Assembly (NCBI RefSeq): GCF_000247695.1
Contig: NW_004624776.1
Location: 16,450,264-16,514,263, forward strand
Direction: 5' to 3'
Source: Heterocephalus glaber
Taxonomy: Eukaryota > Chordata > Mammalia > Rodentia > Bathyergidae
DNA length: 64,000 nt
This document shows, in pieces, positions 21,890 through 32,759 of the stretch. Every line of letters begins with the position of its first letter. Position 1 is the first letter of the stretch. The position numbers and the translations under genes were made by a program. The notes beneath the pieces are model-generated. The model worked only from the letters and a program-made list of their open reading frames with translations. It was not told the origin of the DNA and did no database searches.

Positions 21890-22390
21890 TGTCGGGAGTA
21901 ACGCTATATAATTTTAAGGAAAAATCATTTGGTTAGCCTAGTTGTCCTGCCTACAGCCCAGCTATGGAATTCCGAGACATAATTCCATTTTGGCCTCCGG
22001 TCACAACTGAGACCTCAATCATCTGGTGATGCTGTGATTCTCCAGGACAAGATTACACAGCTGAAGACATCCTGGGAGGAACAAACATCTACTCAGTTCC
22101 TCATCGTTCTTGGATTGTTACATCTTATTTATGAAGGATGTACCGAACTCTCTGCAAGTCATTTGTTACATCTGTTTCTCCCGATGTACTGAGTACTGAA
22201 TAAAAGGTGCGGTAAGCTGGGGGCTTTTGTCTTTGCCGCCCAGAGCAGCACTGATCAGACCCAAAGCTCAGCTTCTTCTCAGTCTCATTTTCCTACCTTT
22301 CCTGTAATTCACCGTGTGCTGCCATGGCTCGCAGGAGACTAGGACTTACTGCAGAGGCTCTAGTAAGGTCGCCTCTCACTGTTCCCTACA
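21890..22390 (+). mobile_element. ERVK/IAP-type solo LTR with 6-bp TSD
   Basis: The LTR begins TGTCGGGAG and ends TCCCTACA, 501 bp. It is flanked by identical ATCAGG at 21884-21889 and 22391-22396. A 6-bp duplication and these termini fit class II (beta/ERVK) elements. A polyadenylation signal GAATAAAAGG is near 22200 and a CT-rich U5-like 3' part follows. The internal genes are gone, so this is a recombined solo LTR. Confidence 0.88.
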
Positions 22391-22396
22391 ATCAGG

Positions 22397-23800
22397 GATT
22401 TTAGTTTTCAACTCAAGGCAAAGTCAGAAACCCAGAGATCTTCAATAAGTGACCTAAAAGAACCTTTTGTTTCTTGGGGCTGATGGGATAAAGCCTCACA
22501 GTGGCCCCCTCCCCATCCAAAAATTGAACCTGTAGATTGCAGAATTACAACAGATACTGAATTCACTGCGTTACCAAGTATCCTGTAAATCTGGGAGAAT
22601 TTATGAGGAAGGAGAAGGACGCTGAATTCCAATGGGGCATTTGGGTGCATTTGGATGGATTCTGAGTCTCTCTGAAGCCCTTGGATTATTTCTTTCCAGC
22701 AGAGGAAGCTATTACTGTGTTGGCTGAGGCGACTGTTCCCCTTTGCCTGAAGCCCCTGAGGAAGCTCAACTCAGGCTGGTGCATTTTAAGGGACCAGAGA
22801 TTCTCCTCAAGAGCTAATCCCATCCCCCAGCTTGGCGTGGGAATCTTCAGATTCCAGGGACCAAGTTCAAATCTGACCCATGGAGAGTAAGAAATCTACA
22901 TGCTGAGAATACTGCAAAATCCTGGTAGGAATATGAACCCCCAAGTCTTACCCAGAAGCTGGACATCCTTGAGAGCAACACCAGCAATGACCACCCGTGG
23001 GCCAGTTACAGGGCAGTCCCAGGCCAGGGAGCAGCATGCACGTCTCAGCCCTGTAAGGGACTCTAAATTGTCCTCTGCCCTGTTGTCCCTTAGCACTTGG
23101 TGGGACACTCCTTAATTTGTGCTCTTTATCTTCTTAGAATTGAAAAACCAGTCCAGGGTACCTGAGCAAGGAGCCACACGGCAAGGGTGGGGAGAGTCTG
23201 TCCACTCCCCTCCAATGACTGACATTCTTCTGTATTTCATCAAATCCAAGTCCTACCAATTGGGGGAGGTATTGTAATTCTAAGTACCACTAAAAAGGGG
23301 TCAATTTGCCAACAGCACTTCTAAGACACAGTTAATTATAAGCTACATCCTGGTCCAGAAAGTTTAAAATGGGAAGGAAAAAAAAAGCATGTGTTAGAAT
23401 TGTTGGGAAACAATAAATGAAATTCTTTGGGCTTGGCTCCTCCTCCCTTAGAACTTCTTGTTGCAGGAGGGAGGTACTTCCTTCCTCATGCTGGGAGTGC
23501 AGCCCATTCCTCTAGGTCACAGATCATGCCCAGACAGCAAATTCCTGCTGATTTCAAATATTTTTTTAAAGATACAGGGAAAATTATATAATATAGTATG
23601 TAAGGCATATTATTAATAATGTAATATTGTGCATGGAAAAACTGGAAATAGAATAAGGAAAATATTTACAAAGTATTGACAAGAGACTAGTATGTTTATC
23701 ATTAATTCATAAATATATGTATATTTATATGTAATATCCTAAGATGAATGCAATTAATATGTATCACAAACATATTAATGAACATTTTTTATTTTATTTA
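22397..23800. other. No gene recognised
   Basis: Mixed sequence without a clear repeat signature. Frames at 22408-22650 and 22896-23115 are short and overlap on opposite strands, as expected by chance. The last 250 bp are AT-rich. Confidence 0.5.
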
Positions 23801-23801
23801 T

Positions 23802-23883
23802 TTATTTTTGGTACCGGGGATCAAACTCTGGTCCTTGCACTTTCGAGGCAGGCAGCGGAACCACTGCGCTAAATCACCACCCC
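23802..23883 (-). mobile_element. ID SINE
   Basis: TTTTGGTACCGGGGATCAAAC ... CACTTTCGAGGCAGGC ... GCGCTAAATCACCACCCC: reverse ID. Confidence 0.9.
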
Positions 23884-23928
23884 ATGAAAAATCTTTAAAG
23901 AAGATACTATCTCAAAAAAAGAATTTTT

Positions 23929-24075
23929 GCTGGACGAGGTGGCATATGTCTGTAAACCCAGCACTCAGGATGCTGAGGCAGGAGGATCACCAAAGTTTGA
24001 GACCAGCCTGTGCTACACGAGTGCCAGGATGGCCTGAACTGTATAGCAAGACTTTGTCTCAAAAAGCAAACCAAA
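23929..24075 (+). mobile_element. B1 SINE (long form)
   Basis: GGACGAGGTGGCATATGTCTG, GAGGCAGGAGGATCACC and AGACCAGCCTGTGCTAC, then a second GGATGGCCTGAAC unit: sense B1. Confidence 0.88.
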
Positions 24076-24258
24076 ATGAAAAGAATTTATAAGGAAAAAT
24101 GAAAAGTCCAATTGAAAAAGAAAACAACAAAAGTTATTGAATATATCCATTCAAGAAGTATTTGTTGAATATTAACTATGTTGGGGCTCTGAATGGTTTC
24201 TGGGAATGTTCAGTAAATAAACAGCAACCAAAACTCTATCTTGGCAAAGTTTGTAGTA

Positions 24259-24438
24259 CAGTGGTACCTCAGTTCACAAACTTAATTCTTCCTACAATTC
24301 TGAAAAAGATGGCCACATTTGAGTTCATGCAGGAAAGATGGCTACAGTTGTGTTCATCACCTGATGCAGAGTTTGCAAATCTGTTTGCAAACCAAATTGT
24401 TTGCAAACAAAATTATTTGTGAACCGAGACACCACTGT
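24259..24438 (+). mobile_element. pogo/Tigger-like MITE, 180 bp
   Basis: Begins CAGTGGTACCTCAGTTCAC and ends GTGAACCGAGACACCACTG. The two ends are imperfect inverted repeats flanked by TA on both sides, the TSD of Tc1/mariner-pogo elements. There is no coding capacity. A related copy in the other direction is at about 58214-58379. Confidence 0.85.
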
Positions 24439-24446
24439 ATTATGAA

Positions 24447-24825
24447 GTTAGCCAACTTGCTGTTGCTGTGACAAAATATCTGAGATAAAGAACTTAAAAG
24501 GAGACAAAGTTTCTTTTGGCTTATGGTTTCAGAGGTTTCAATCCATGGTTCTTTGCCTTGTAGCCTTGGACCTGTTGTGAGGCAGCTCATCATGGAGAGA
24601 AGCAAATGGCATAGGAGGCTGTCCTCCTTTGGGGGTCAGGAAGCAAAAATAGGATGGGGCCAGAGTCCTAATACCCTTCCAGGAGCACACCCCCAGTGAC
24701 CTCCCTTTCTTCCATAAGGCCACACCTCCTAAAGCTCCCACCACTCACAGTAATGCCATAGGCTGGTGGCAAAGCCTTTACTACATGACCTTTGGGGGGA
24801 CACGTGAGATCCAAGCCATAACATT
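24447..24825 (-). mobile_element. MaLR LTR
   Basis: TTGCTGTTGCTGTGACAAAA, TTGGCTTATGGTTTCAGAGG, CTGTTGTGAGGCAGCTCATC and TAAGGCCACACCTCC on plus are the reverse of an ORR1/MT-like LTR. It joins MaLR internal sequence at its right. Confidence 0.8.
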
Positions 24826-25660
24826 CCACCCCTGTTCCCCAAAGGCTCATATTCATCTCACAAGGCAGAATGCCTTTGGTCCATCTCCAAGAGTCCCCAT
24901 AGTCTTAACAGTTCCATCATGGCTCAAATGTCCCATGTCAAAACTCTCATCTGAGATTCATGGGAACTTAGCTGTGAGCCCCTATGAAAATCAAAAGAAC
25001 AAGTAATATCCTTCCAAGATACAATGGCACGGGGTAAACATTCCCATTCCAAAAGAACAGGGATAGAGAGAAGGGAGAGGACCAAAGCAAAACAGAAACT
25101 CAGCAAGCTGCCAGCTCTTTGTCAGGCATCTGGGGCCCACAGAGGTGTGATGTCAGCCCCAAAGGACTTGGGCAGCCCTGCCCTATGGCCTTGCCAGCTG
25201 CAGCCCACATGGTCACTCTCTTGAGCTGGTCTGCTCACTGCCTGCAGCTTCTCTCAACAGGTCATCCATGTTCCTGGCATCTCTAACTTCCTGGGGTCTC
25301 CATTGCAACTTCAGTTTCCTCTCACAGCTCCACATGTGGCCCTGTCAGAGGCTGCTTGTCGGGACTTTGTGCCACACACTGTTAGTCTCCCAGGCTTTTC
25401 TTTGAAATCTTGGTGGAAATCTCCCAAACTGTATGACTCTTGCATCCTGCTTTCCTGAAAAACCAACATCACATGGTTGACACCAAGGTTTGCCCTGGTG
25501 CGAGAAGTAGCTGGGTCTACTTGAATCATAGCTGTGGCAGCCTGTATATGCCTGGAGGGGCAAATGCTTAGAAAGGAACCCCAGAGAAACAACTCCTAGG
25601 TGATCCTGCAGAGCAGGGCATCTTAAGGCTCTCTTCTCAAAGCAAAGTCTTTGAAAGGAG
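24826..25660 (-). mobile_element. MaLR internal region
   Basis: CATTCCACCCCTGTTCCC, CCTTCCAAGATACAATGGC and GGTAAACATTCCCATTCC are diagnostic of antisense MaLR (THE1/ORR1-type) internal sequence. Such internal regions are non-coding in this family. The second LTR is not seen before 25.7 kb, so the element is truncated. Confidence 0.75.
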
Positions 25661-25708
25661 TTTTTGCTTTTATACCCTTAGCTCAGTAGCGCTATAACTT
25701 AAAAACTT

Positions 25709-25905
25709 CTTAGCCTGGCAAGGTGGCACAAACCTGTATTCCCAGCCCTCGGGAGACTGAGGCAGAAGGATTGTGATATTGTAAGACTCTGTCTTGGGGG
25801 CCAAGGATTTAGCTCAGTGGCACTGTACCTGCCTCAAAAGTTCAAGGTTCTGAGTTCAATTCCCAGTACAAAAAAACCCAGACTCTGTCTTGAAACAAAA
25901 CAAAT
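25709..25905 (+). mobile_element. B1 SINE interrupted by an ID SINE
   Basis: The B1 starts GCCTGGCAAGGTGGCACAAAC and is cut at AGACTCTGTCTTG. An ID (25796-25880, AAGGATTTAGCTCAGTGGC ... CAATTCCCAGTAC) follows. The same AGACTCTGTCTTG then resumes the B1 tail, a clear SINE-into-SINE event. Confidence 0.88.
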
Positions 25906-26538
25906 TCCTAAAGTGTAGGCATATGGTATGTTTACAGCAACATTTTTAAAATCTAGAGGATGGACACAAAAGCAAATGTTATGTGCATGAGTAGAAGCTC
26001 AAGGGAGGACTTTTGCTTCTCTTTCATTATTTCAATCTTTTATTTTGGTCTCATCAGGAAAAACAATAAAGGTATCTCAGTTAAAGGAAGAGAGAACTGG
26101 AAAGAAAGACAGCAAGTGTTGACAGTGGTTGCCTCTGGTTTGATGGACTACAGATCTTTTTTTCTGCTTCTTTACTATTGTTTATAACTTCCGAATGTCA
26201 TACAATGAACCTTTATTACTTTGATCAAGTAGAAAGTTAAAATTTTTAAATTCAGAAAAATAGATAAAATAAAATGAAAAGGCCTAGAGGGGCTAAGTTA
26301 CAACAGTCTAGAGGCTGCTCTGAGAGGTGATTATGGATTTTACCAGTAATCCAAACTATAGGTAGAAACTTCAAAGGATTCAGTAGAAATAGGTTTTTTG
26401 TTTGTTTTTAAGAGAACTAACATTTAAAGTGAGGACAATAGGACTTGTAAGTGCTAGCTGAGCATTGCCTGTACTATGCAAATGTTAGTTAGTCTCTGAA
26501 GACTGAAAGATTTGTTGACTTTTAAAAAAATGGTGCCC

Positions 26539-26652
26539 ACCACTGGGTGTAATGGCACCCACTGCATGCCTGTAATCCTACCAATTGGAAGGCTGAGGCA
26601 GGAGGATCACCAAGAGTCAGATTGGGCTACATGGCAGGACCCTGTCTGTTTC
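26539..26652 (+). mobile_element. B1 SINE
   Basis: GGGTGTAATGGCACCCACTG, CTGTAATCCTACCAATTGG and GAGGCAGGAGGATCACC: sense B1. Confidence 0.85.
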
Positions 26653-26659
26653 TTGGAAG

Positions 26660-27235
26660 CAGTCTGTATGTCCATCAAGGGGCTAAAGGAAGGGGAGGGG
26701 AATGGGGAAAAAAATAAGAACCAAGATATACCATGTAAAGGTACAAATTCCCAATGATAAATGTCATCATACTGTATACCTAAAATATACCAATAAACTT
26801 GATGAATTAAAAAAAGATGAATGGACAAAGAAAATGTGTTTTTTATACATCATGGAGTATTACTGAGCCATAAAGAAGGACAAACTTGAGTCATTTATGG
26901 GGAAATGGATACACCTGAGACCATATGCTAAGTGAAATAAATCAGACACAGAAGTTTAAATATCACATGGTTTCTAAGAGAAATCCAAAATATAAATAAA
27001 GAGAAAAATGAAGGATAGTCAATAGGAAGTAGAGAGATAGATCTTTCTCAAATGGAGAGTTAAGAAATGGAGGGAGGAGGATGGAGGGGAGGTAAAAGGG
27101 ATGAAAAAAGAATTAAGACATGTTATATAAGTGTGTCAACTCCACTAAAGGAATGTGAACAGCATGTACTACAAACATGCACTAATAAAAATAATAACCC
27201 AAATGATAACAACCCAAAAAAGCCATTTTAATGAT
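26660..27235 (+). mobile_element. Two L1 3' UTR/3' end segments
   Basis: 26660-26815 ends CCTAAAATATACCAATAAAC ... A-tail. 26817-27235 carries GGAGTATTACTGAGCCATAAAG, GATACACCTGAGACCATATGC and a G-rich tract (GGAGGGAGGAGGATGGAGGG). Both are sense L1 3' ends. Confidence 0.7.
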
Positions 27236-27990
27236 AACTCAATATCCCAAAGCAACAAAATAACCAAACACTGAAATACCTAATAATTTTCATGAGATAA
27301 AATCAATCACCATAAGGTAATCAAAAAGCAAATGAAGAAACAGAAAAAAAAAGTTAGCAACTATACCACAAAGGGCCATTCTCTTTACCTTAGAGAGTTC
27401 TTAGAAACAGAAAAGGAGAATCCAGAAGAAAAATGGGTGAAGGATAGGAGTAGACAGTTTATAGCAAAAGAAGTCCAAATAGTCCTTGTAATGAAAAGAT
27501 GATCAACCTCTCTCATGTAAAATAGGCAAAGTAAAACTTGAGACAACCACATCTCACCTGTAGGACAGGCAAAACCCCAAGGTTTAGGGAAATGGGCCCT
27601 CACATGCATTGCGTAGGACCGCCAGATGGGACAGCCAGTCTGAGGACATCTGGTCAGTGCAGCACTCAGTCCAGTGAAGAAGGGTGTGACCCTGAACCCT
27701 GTTTCTGAATGCATGTGTGTGGAAGCTTATATTGCTAGGCTTGAAGAGCAAAGAATTTACACAAAATATCCTCATCATTAATAAGTTTCTGGCAAAATAA
27801 ACTGGCCCATTCACAAAAAAGGGTGATATGTAAAAGTGAAGAAGAATAATGTCATTGTCATTGTCCAGGACATATTGTTAAATAAAATTCCATGTGCAGA
27901 GTATTGTAAATAATGAGTTACATTTAGTGTATAGAAGGGGATTGTAGGAGCATTTGCATTTATTAGTGTATACATGAATGTAGGAAAGAC
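27236..27990. other. A-rich sequence, no gene recognised
   Basis: The left half is A-rich and may be more L1-derived sequence. Nothing else is assigned. Confidence 0.4.
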
Positions 27991-27994
27991 CCAC

Positions 27995-28130
27995 GGTGTG
28001 TGTGTGTGTGTGTGCGTGTGTGCACATGTGTACATGTGTACTATTTTGAACCATACAGATGAATTAACCACTCAAACAAGAAAATACGATTTGTGTGTGT
28101 GTGTGTGTGTTTGTTTGTTTATTTGTTTTT
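27995..28130. repeat. Two (TG)n microsatellites
   Basis: TG runs at 27995-28045 and 28092-28110, the second passing into (TTTG)n. The frames 27811-28071 and 27974-28180 are products of these runs. Confidence 0.9.
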
Positions 28131-28312
28131 TGGTAGCAGTACAGGGGATTCAACCCAAGGGCTTTGCTCCAGCCCTTTAATTTTTTTTTTTTTATTGCTA
28201 AAAGTTCTTGCTAAGTCTCTAAATTGCCCAGGCTGAGCTCAAATTTGCAGTCTTCCTGCCTTAGCTTCCAAGAGTGCTTGGTATTGCAGACATGGGCCAC
28301 TATGCCCTGCTG
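28131..28312 (-). mobile_element. B1-ID dimeric SINE, diverged
   Basis: A shortened ID in reverse (GGGGATTCAACCCAAGGGC ... CTCCAGCCC) is followed on plus by a reverse B1 (AAATTGCCCAGGCTGAGCTC ... CATGGGCCACTATGCCC). Same order as the other dimers. Confidence 0.6.
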
Positions 28313-28520
28313 AAATAAATGTCTTAACACAAATAAGTAAGCAAACAAAGCAATGCTCACTTAGTAAACTGAAATTATACTTAGAATTTGGCTCAATTGT
28401 TTATGCTCATAAATCACTTCACATTTGAAGGGCTCCTGTGAATTGGAGGAAAGAGGAATTCTAGATTACAGGGATGAAACAAAAATTAGAAAAGATAAAA
28501 AACCATTACTTAGGTTTTGT

Positions 28521-28600
28521 TGTTGTTTACTGTGCGAGGTGTGGAACCTAGAGCCTCACTCATGCTAGCCAAGTGCTCTCCCACGGAGCCACACCCTTGC
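28521..28600 (-). mobile_element. ID-like SINE
   Basis: GAACCTAGAGCCTCACTCATG ... CAAGTGCTCTCCCACGGAGCC: eroded reverse ID. Confidence 0.6.
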
Positions 28601-28759
28601 CTTCTGTCTGTGTGCACGTACCAGAACCTTTCAACACTCCCTTCCTCATGTGACCATGGAGTCATGGATGATGACTCTCTGAATCTTTCGAACTCTTTTC
28701 TGTTTATTTTATTGTACATGTTTGCAGTAGATGCAGTTTACATTCATCTTGAGAGGTGA

Positions 28760-29500
28760 GTGCATGTACCTAACAGCTTGGTTCTTTTTTTAATCTCCTT
28801 CCCCTTCCTACCTCCCTCCCTCCCTCTCCCTCTAAATCCCCTCTCCCTCTAAGTCCCCTCTCCCCATTTTCAGTCTTGCTATTATCCTTAGCTCATGTTT
28901 ATGGCATATAATGTTCACATACATTGAGGTTATTGGGTTCCTGTACAAGGCGTATCTTAATTCTTCTTACTTCCTCCTCCCCTCCCTCTCTCCCCTTGTC
29001 CTCAGTCTCCTGGACCCCTTCTCATTTGCAGGAGATCCATCCTCTTTTCTCCTTATATCCATTCTTTACTGTGTTCTTTGTTTGCACTTTGCCTTACTCA
29101 AATGAGACAAACCATACAATATTTAAGCTTGTGTGTCTGGTTTATTTCACTCAACATTATGTTTTTCAGGTATATCAGTTTTCCTACAAATGCCTCAAAT
29201 TTACCCTTCTTTATAGCCAAAAGTATTCCATTATATATAGATACCGCATTCTTTATCAAGTCATCTGTTGGTGAGTATACAGGCTTCTTCTTGGATTTAG
29301 CGATTATGAATTGTGTTGCTATAAACATTTGTATGCATGTATCATTGTACTATAATGTCTTTAGCTCTTTGGGGAAGATACATAGAAGGAAAATAGCTGG
29401 GTTACATGGAATTTCTAATTTTATTTCTTTGAGAAACTCCATACTGATTTCCATAATGATTGTACTAGTTTACACCAACATCAAACTGTATTCTAATTAT
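28760..29500 (-). mobile_element. L1 3' UTR, antisense
   Basis: CT-rich tracts (CCCTCCCTCCCTCTCC) are followed by TGTCTGGTTTATTTCACTC, ATAGCCAAAAGTATTCCATT, CATCTGTTGGTGAGTATAC and ACTCCATACTGATTTCC, the antisense of the usual L1 3' end. The 159-codon frame at 29078-29557 lies inside it and is not a gene. Confidence 0.8.
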
Positions 29501-29559
29501 TTGCTACTGAGTCTTTCTATACCAATACCTGGCACAGAGTTGACTGACACTCACTGAAC

Positions 29560-30650
29560 ATTATTTCTTTCTCTTAGATGGCAGTGTCTGTATTATTTTT
29601 CCTTGTATCCTAAGCCTTAGCTTGTACCTGAAATACAACATTTGACACACATTGGTTGAAACTGTGAGTGAATGGGTGAGTGAATAACTGGTCCTATGTA
29701 ATACATTTAAGAACATCAGAAAAAGGAAACATAAAGCGAAAGTAGTTGTTCTGGGTGTGTCTTGAGCTAGACTTCTACTAGGAGCAAGGTAGAAAATTTC
29801 CCAAACCTCAGTCCACATTACAAATTTCATGCACACACAACCTGCCATTGCTTAGACCATGAAGCCACTGAAACCTTACAAACAGAATGGCCCTGAATGA
29901 GAATCTCTGAGAGATTCTACTTCACCTCTGAATTTACACACAAGTTACTATAGTTTCTTTGGCAGTGCTTAAAAGGGTGGTTACGAGGGACAAGCGATAA
30001 CTACTGATACTCTGTGCCATCAAACTGTGCCTGACCTCTATCCAGCTTCCCGACTGGTGACTGGTGACTGGCACTCAGAGGAGGCAAAGCTGGAATTCCC
30101 TGGCTGATGATGTGGCTGGGCTCAGTCTGTGGAGGTGCTGTTGGCTGGGGGTGTGCTGCCACCAGATGGGAAGGTCCATGAACGGTCTCCATTCCATTCC
30201 TAGGGTAGTTAGGTGGTCCCAATGTGTCAAGGACAGAGCAGTGACAGGAAATGATGAGGAAAGCATCTTCCAGATCCTTAATCTATTTGTAAATACCTTG
30301 CTGAATTTCTATACCTTCACTTTCCAAATCTGGATAAGAAAAACAAGACTTTTTAGTCATTTTAATTTTGTTTCCATTGGCCATTCTTCCAATACCATTT
30401 GTGTTGTCGTGAACTTTTGAATTGTATCTGTTTATGATGTCTACATAAAGACTCTTCTAGGTTCTTGGTTATATTCATAGTGTGAAAATGAAAAGAAATA
30501 AGGGATAAAAGTGGAAATAAGGAATGAGTAGTGCTGAGTAATAGGCACCATAATTCCCCAGAGCTGGCCACAGACAGAGTTGCGATCACCGCTTCTCACC
30601 AAGACAGGACGCAGAGTTGAGCTGCAGCATTTCAGAGTCTGGCTGTTGTT
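29560..30650. other. No gene recognised
   Basis: Mixed sequence. Overlapping frames on both strands at 30001-30420 have no recognisable domain. Confidence 0.5.
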
Positions 30651-30655
30651 TTTGG

Positions 30656-30741
30656 TCGGTTGTGTTTTGCAGTATTGGGGCTGGGGCCCAGGGTCTCACA
30701 CATGCTGGGTAAGTGCACTCCCGCTGAGCCACGTCCTCATA
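30656..30741 (-). mobile_element. ID SINE inside a MIR
   Basis: GGTCTCACACATGCTGGGTAA ... CGCTGAGCCACGTCC is a reverse older ID. AGTCTGGCTG / AGTCTGGTTT flank it. Confidence 0.65.
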
Positions 30742-30930
30742 CCCAAAGTCTGGTTTGAACCGTAGCTTCATCACTTGTGTGAATTTGGGCAAATGACCTG
30801 CTTTCTTTGAACCTGTTTTTCCTCCTGTAAAATTAGGATAATTAAAAACTCATGGGATTATTGGGAAAATGAAGGGGAGTGATGTTTGTGGCAAAAGCAC
30901 CAAGGTCATATTTGGCATAAGTCACTCCTT
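30742..30930 (+). mobile_element. MIR SINE
   Basis: CATCACTTGTGTGAATTTGGGC, AATGACCTGC, TTGAACCTGTTTTTCCTCC and AAAATTAGGATAAT are the MIR core in sense. Confidence 0.7.
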
Positions 30931-31654
30931 TCTGCTTGCTGGGGCTAATTCAGTAGCATGCTAGCTAAAGTCCTGGGCCTTAAGCTTGTTCCTCTTTGAT
31001 CTAGTTACTACACAGTAGTCTCCAAATTTAAAAGTTAACATGCATGAAGCTCCTGGGGCTTTTGCTGAGAGGCAGGTGTGTTCTGGCTCCCTGAGCTAAT
31101 CCCCAGCCCCACAAATGCATATTCTTTCTTTCCAGACCCACATGGGGTCTTTAACTCCAGCAGTCAGCTCTGAAACAGACACAAAAAGCAGAGGAGCTCC
31201 AACACACACTCACTGCTCCCCACAGCAATAATTCCGTGTAGTTTCTGGCTACTTGAGTTTTACAGTGTTTGTTGTTACATTTTCATCTTGGCTTAGGCTT
31301 TGAATCTGACGCTCCACCTCCTTCCAACAGTTTCCACCTGGCCTCTGCCAATGATTTAGGTTTTATATGTGTGTTGTTGCCCTGGGCTACTCCCCACCCC
31401 ACACAGCAGGAACTAGCAGAGGCTAAAGATGAGTCAGTCAATTGCTTCAGGCCATGGCTGGGCCAACAGCTGAGCCAATGGCTGACACCTTTCTGTCAAC
31501 ATGAGGTGTGTTCTGGACAGTAACTGATGCATTGCTGAGAATGATCTGCGAACCAAGACACCCCAGCTGTGCAGCCAAGGTCCAGTTTTCTGTATATCTG
31601 TCTGATGGTACTTTTCTTTTTCCTCAAAGGGAATAATCATAATGTGGTGCTCCA
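30931..31654. other. No gene recognised
   Basis: Includes a possible ID 3' remnant near 31090-31112 (CTGAGCTAATCCCCAGCCCC). Otherwise unassigned. Confidence 0.45.
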
Positions 31655-31740
31655 GAGCAGAGACTCAGAGGCCAGCTGCCGGCATTTGCTTCTGGCTCTT
31701 GCACCCACTGCCTCTGAGGGACCTTGAGGAAGTCACTTAG

Positions 31741-32076
31741 TGCAAAGCTTTCAGTGTGTCCCCTCCAAAACTCAGATATTGTCAGTGTGACAGTAAGAGG
31801 TTGTGGTTTTAGAAGGCGATCAGACCATGAAGGCTCCTCACTCCCGAATGGGATGAAGGATTTTCTAAAAAAAATGCTTGCCACAGTATCCAGCTGGCTT
31901 GCCCTCTGCCTCCTGCTGTGTGAGAACAGTGCATTTGTACCCTCATCAGTCAGCCAGATGCAGCACCTTGACCTTAGACCTCCCAGTTTCCAGAACAGTG
32001 AGAAAATAAGTTTCTTTCTTTACAAATTACCCAGACTTAGATATTTTGTCATAGTAGCACAAAATGAACTGAGACA
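31741..32076 (+). mobile_element. MaLR/ERVL-type solo LTR with 5-bp TSD
   Basis: The LTR runs from TGCAAAGCTTTC to AACTGAGACA, 336 bp, with CTTAG at 31736-31740 and 32077-32081. A 5-bp duplication and the AGAAAATAAGTTTCTTTC polyadenylation region fit ERVL-MaLR. It landed in a MIR (GAGGGACCTTGAGGAAGTCA on the left, ACAATGCCTGGTACTTAGG on the right). Confidence 0.85.
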
Positions 32077-32210
32077 CTTAGCCTCCCCTGCCTAACTCCT
32101 CTGTAACTGAGAGATCCTCATATCAGTGAAGAGAATTAGATTGAATGAATTAGTATTTGCTGGGGACTTAAAACAATGCCTGGTACTTAGGAAGGGCTTT
32201 AAATGATATG

Positions 32211-32753
32211 TGTTGGTATGAGGGTTGAACTTGTTTATGATATGTCTTTGGTATGGGGAAACTGCTTTTTGTACATGGGAGAACAGTTTTATGAGATGTA
32301 TTTTTAGGAGCTTGGGTTTGGTTGGTTATTGGCATTAACATTATACTTGATAGGCCTCCCACCACCTCAGCAGCTATTATGTATAGTAGCTGCCCTCTTC
32401 CTATGCTGCCTTGCCCCCTCCCCTGTGTGACGTCATGCCAAGATGGTTGCTCCCACCAAAGAACAAACCCTTCTTCCCAGCATGCCCCTGTTCCCACCTA
32501 GAGAGTAACCTAATACTCGCTCACCTCCTACCATCTAGTGACATCACCGGCTCCTCCATTCCCTAGTCACTACCTCACTCAACCCCGCCTCAGCCCCTAT
32601 AAGCCCCACCCCAGTCTCTTAAAAGACTCTCCCTGCCCCAGCCATATTGCTTTTGTCTCTCCTTTGTTCAGAGGTAGCCCAGCAGATCTATTCCCCTAAT
32701 AAAGGCTTGTTGTGGCCTGGTCTGGTCTCGGTCTTCGGCCCTTTTACCTGACA
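32211..32753 (+). mobile_element. Class I (ERV1)-type LTR
   Basis: Starts TGTTGGTATGAGGG and ends CCCTTTTACCTGACA. It contains a CRE-like TGACGTCA at about 32428, the promoter-like CCTATAAGCCCC, and CCTAATAAAGGCTTGTTGTGG followed by a TGG-rich U5. This U3-R-U5 order is that of a gammaretroviral-type LTR. No convincing TSD could be read, so ends may be off by some bases. Confidence 0.7.
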
Positions 32754-32759
32754 ATACTG

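Noticed and set aside
27811..28180. Cysteine/valine- or histidine/threonine-rich frames
   Set aside because: They are translations of TG/CA dinucleotide runs.
29078..29557. 159-codon open frame
   Set aside because: It lies wholly within antisense L1 3' UTR sequence.
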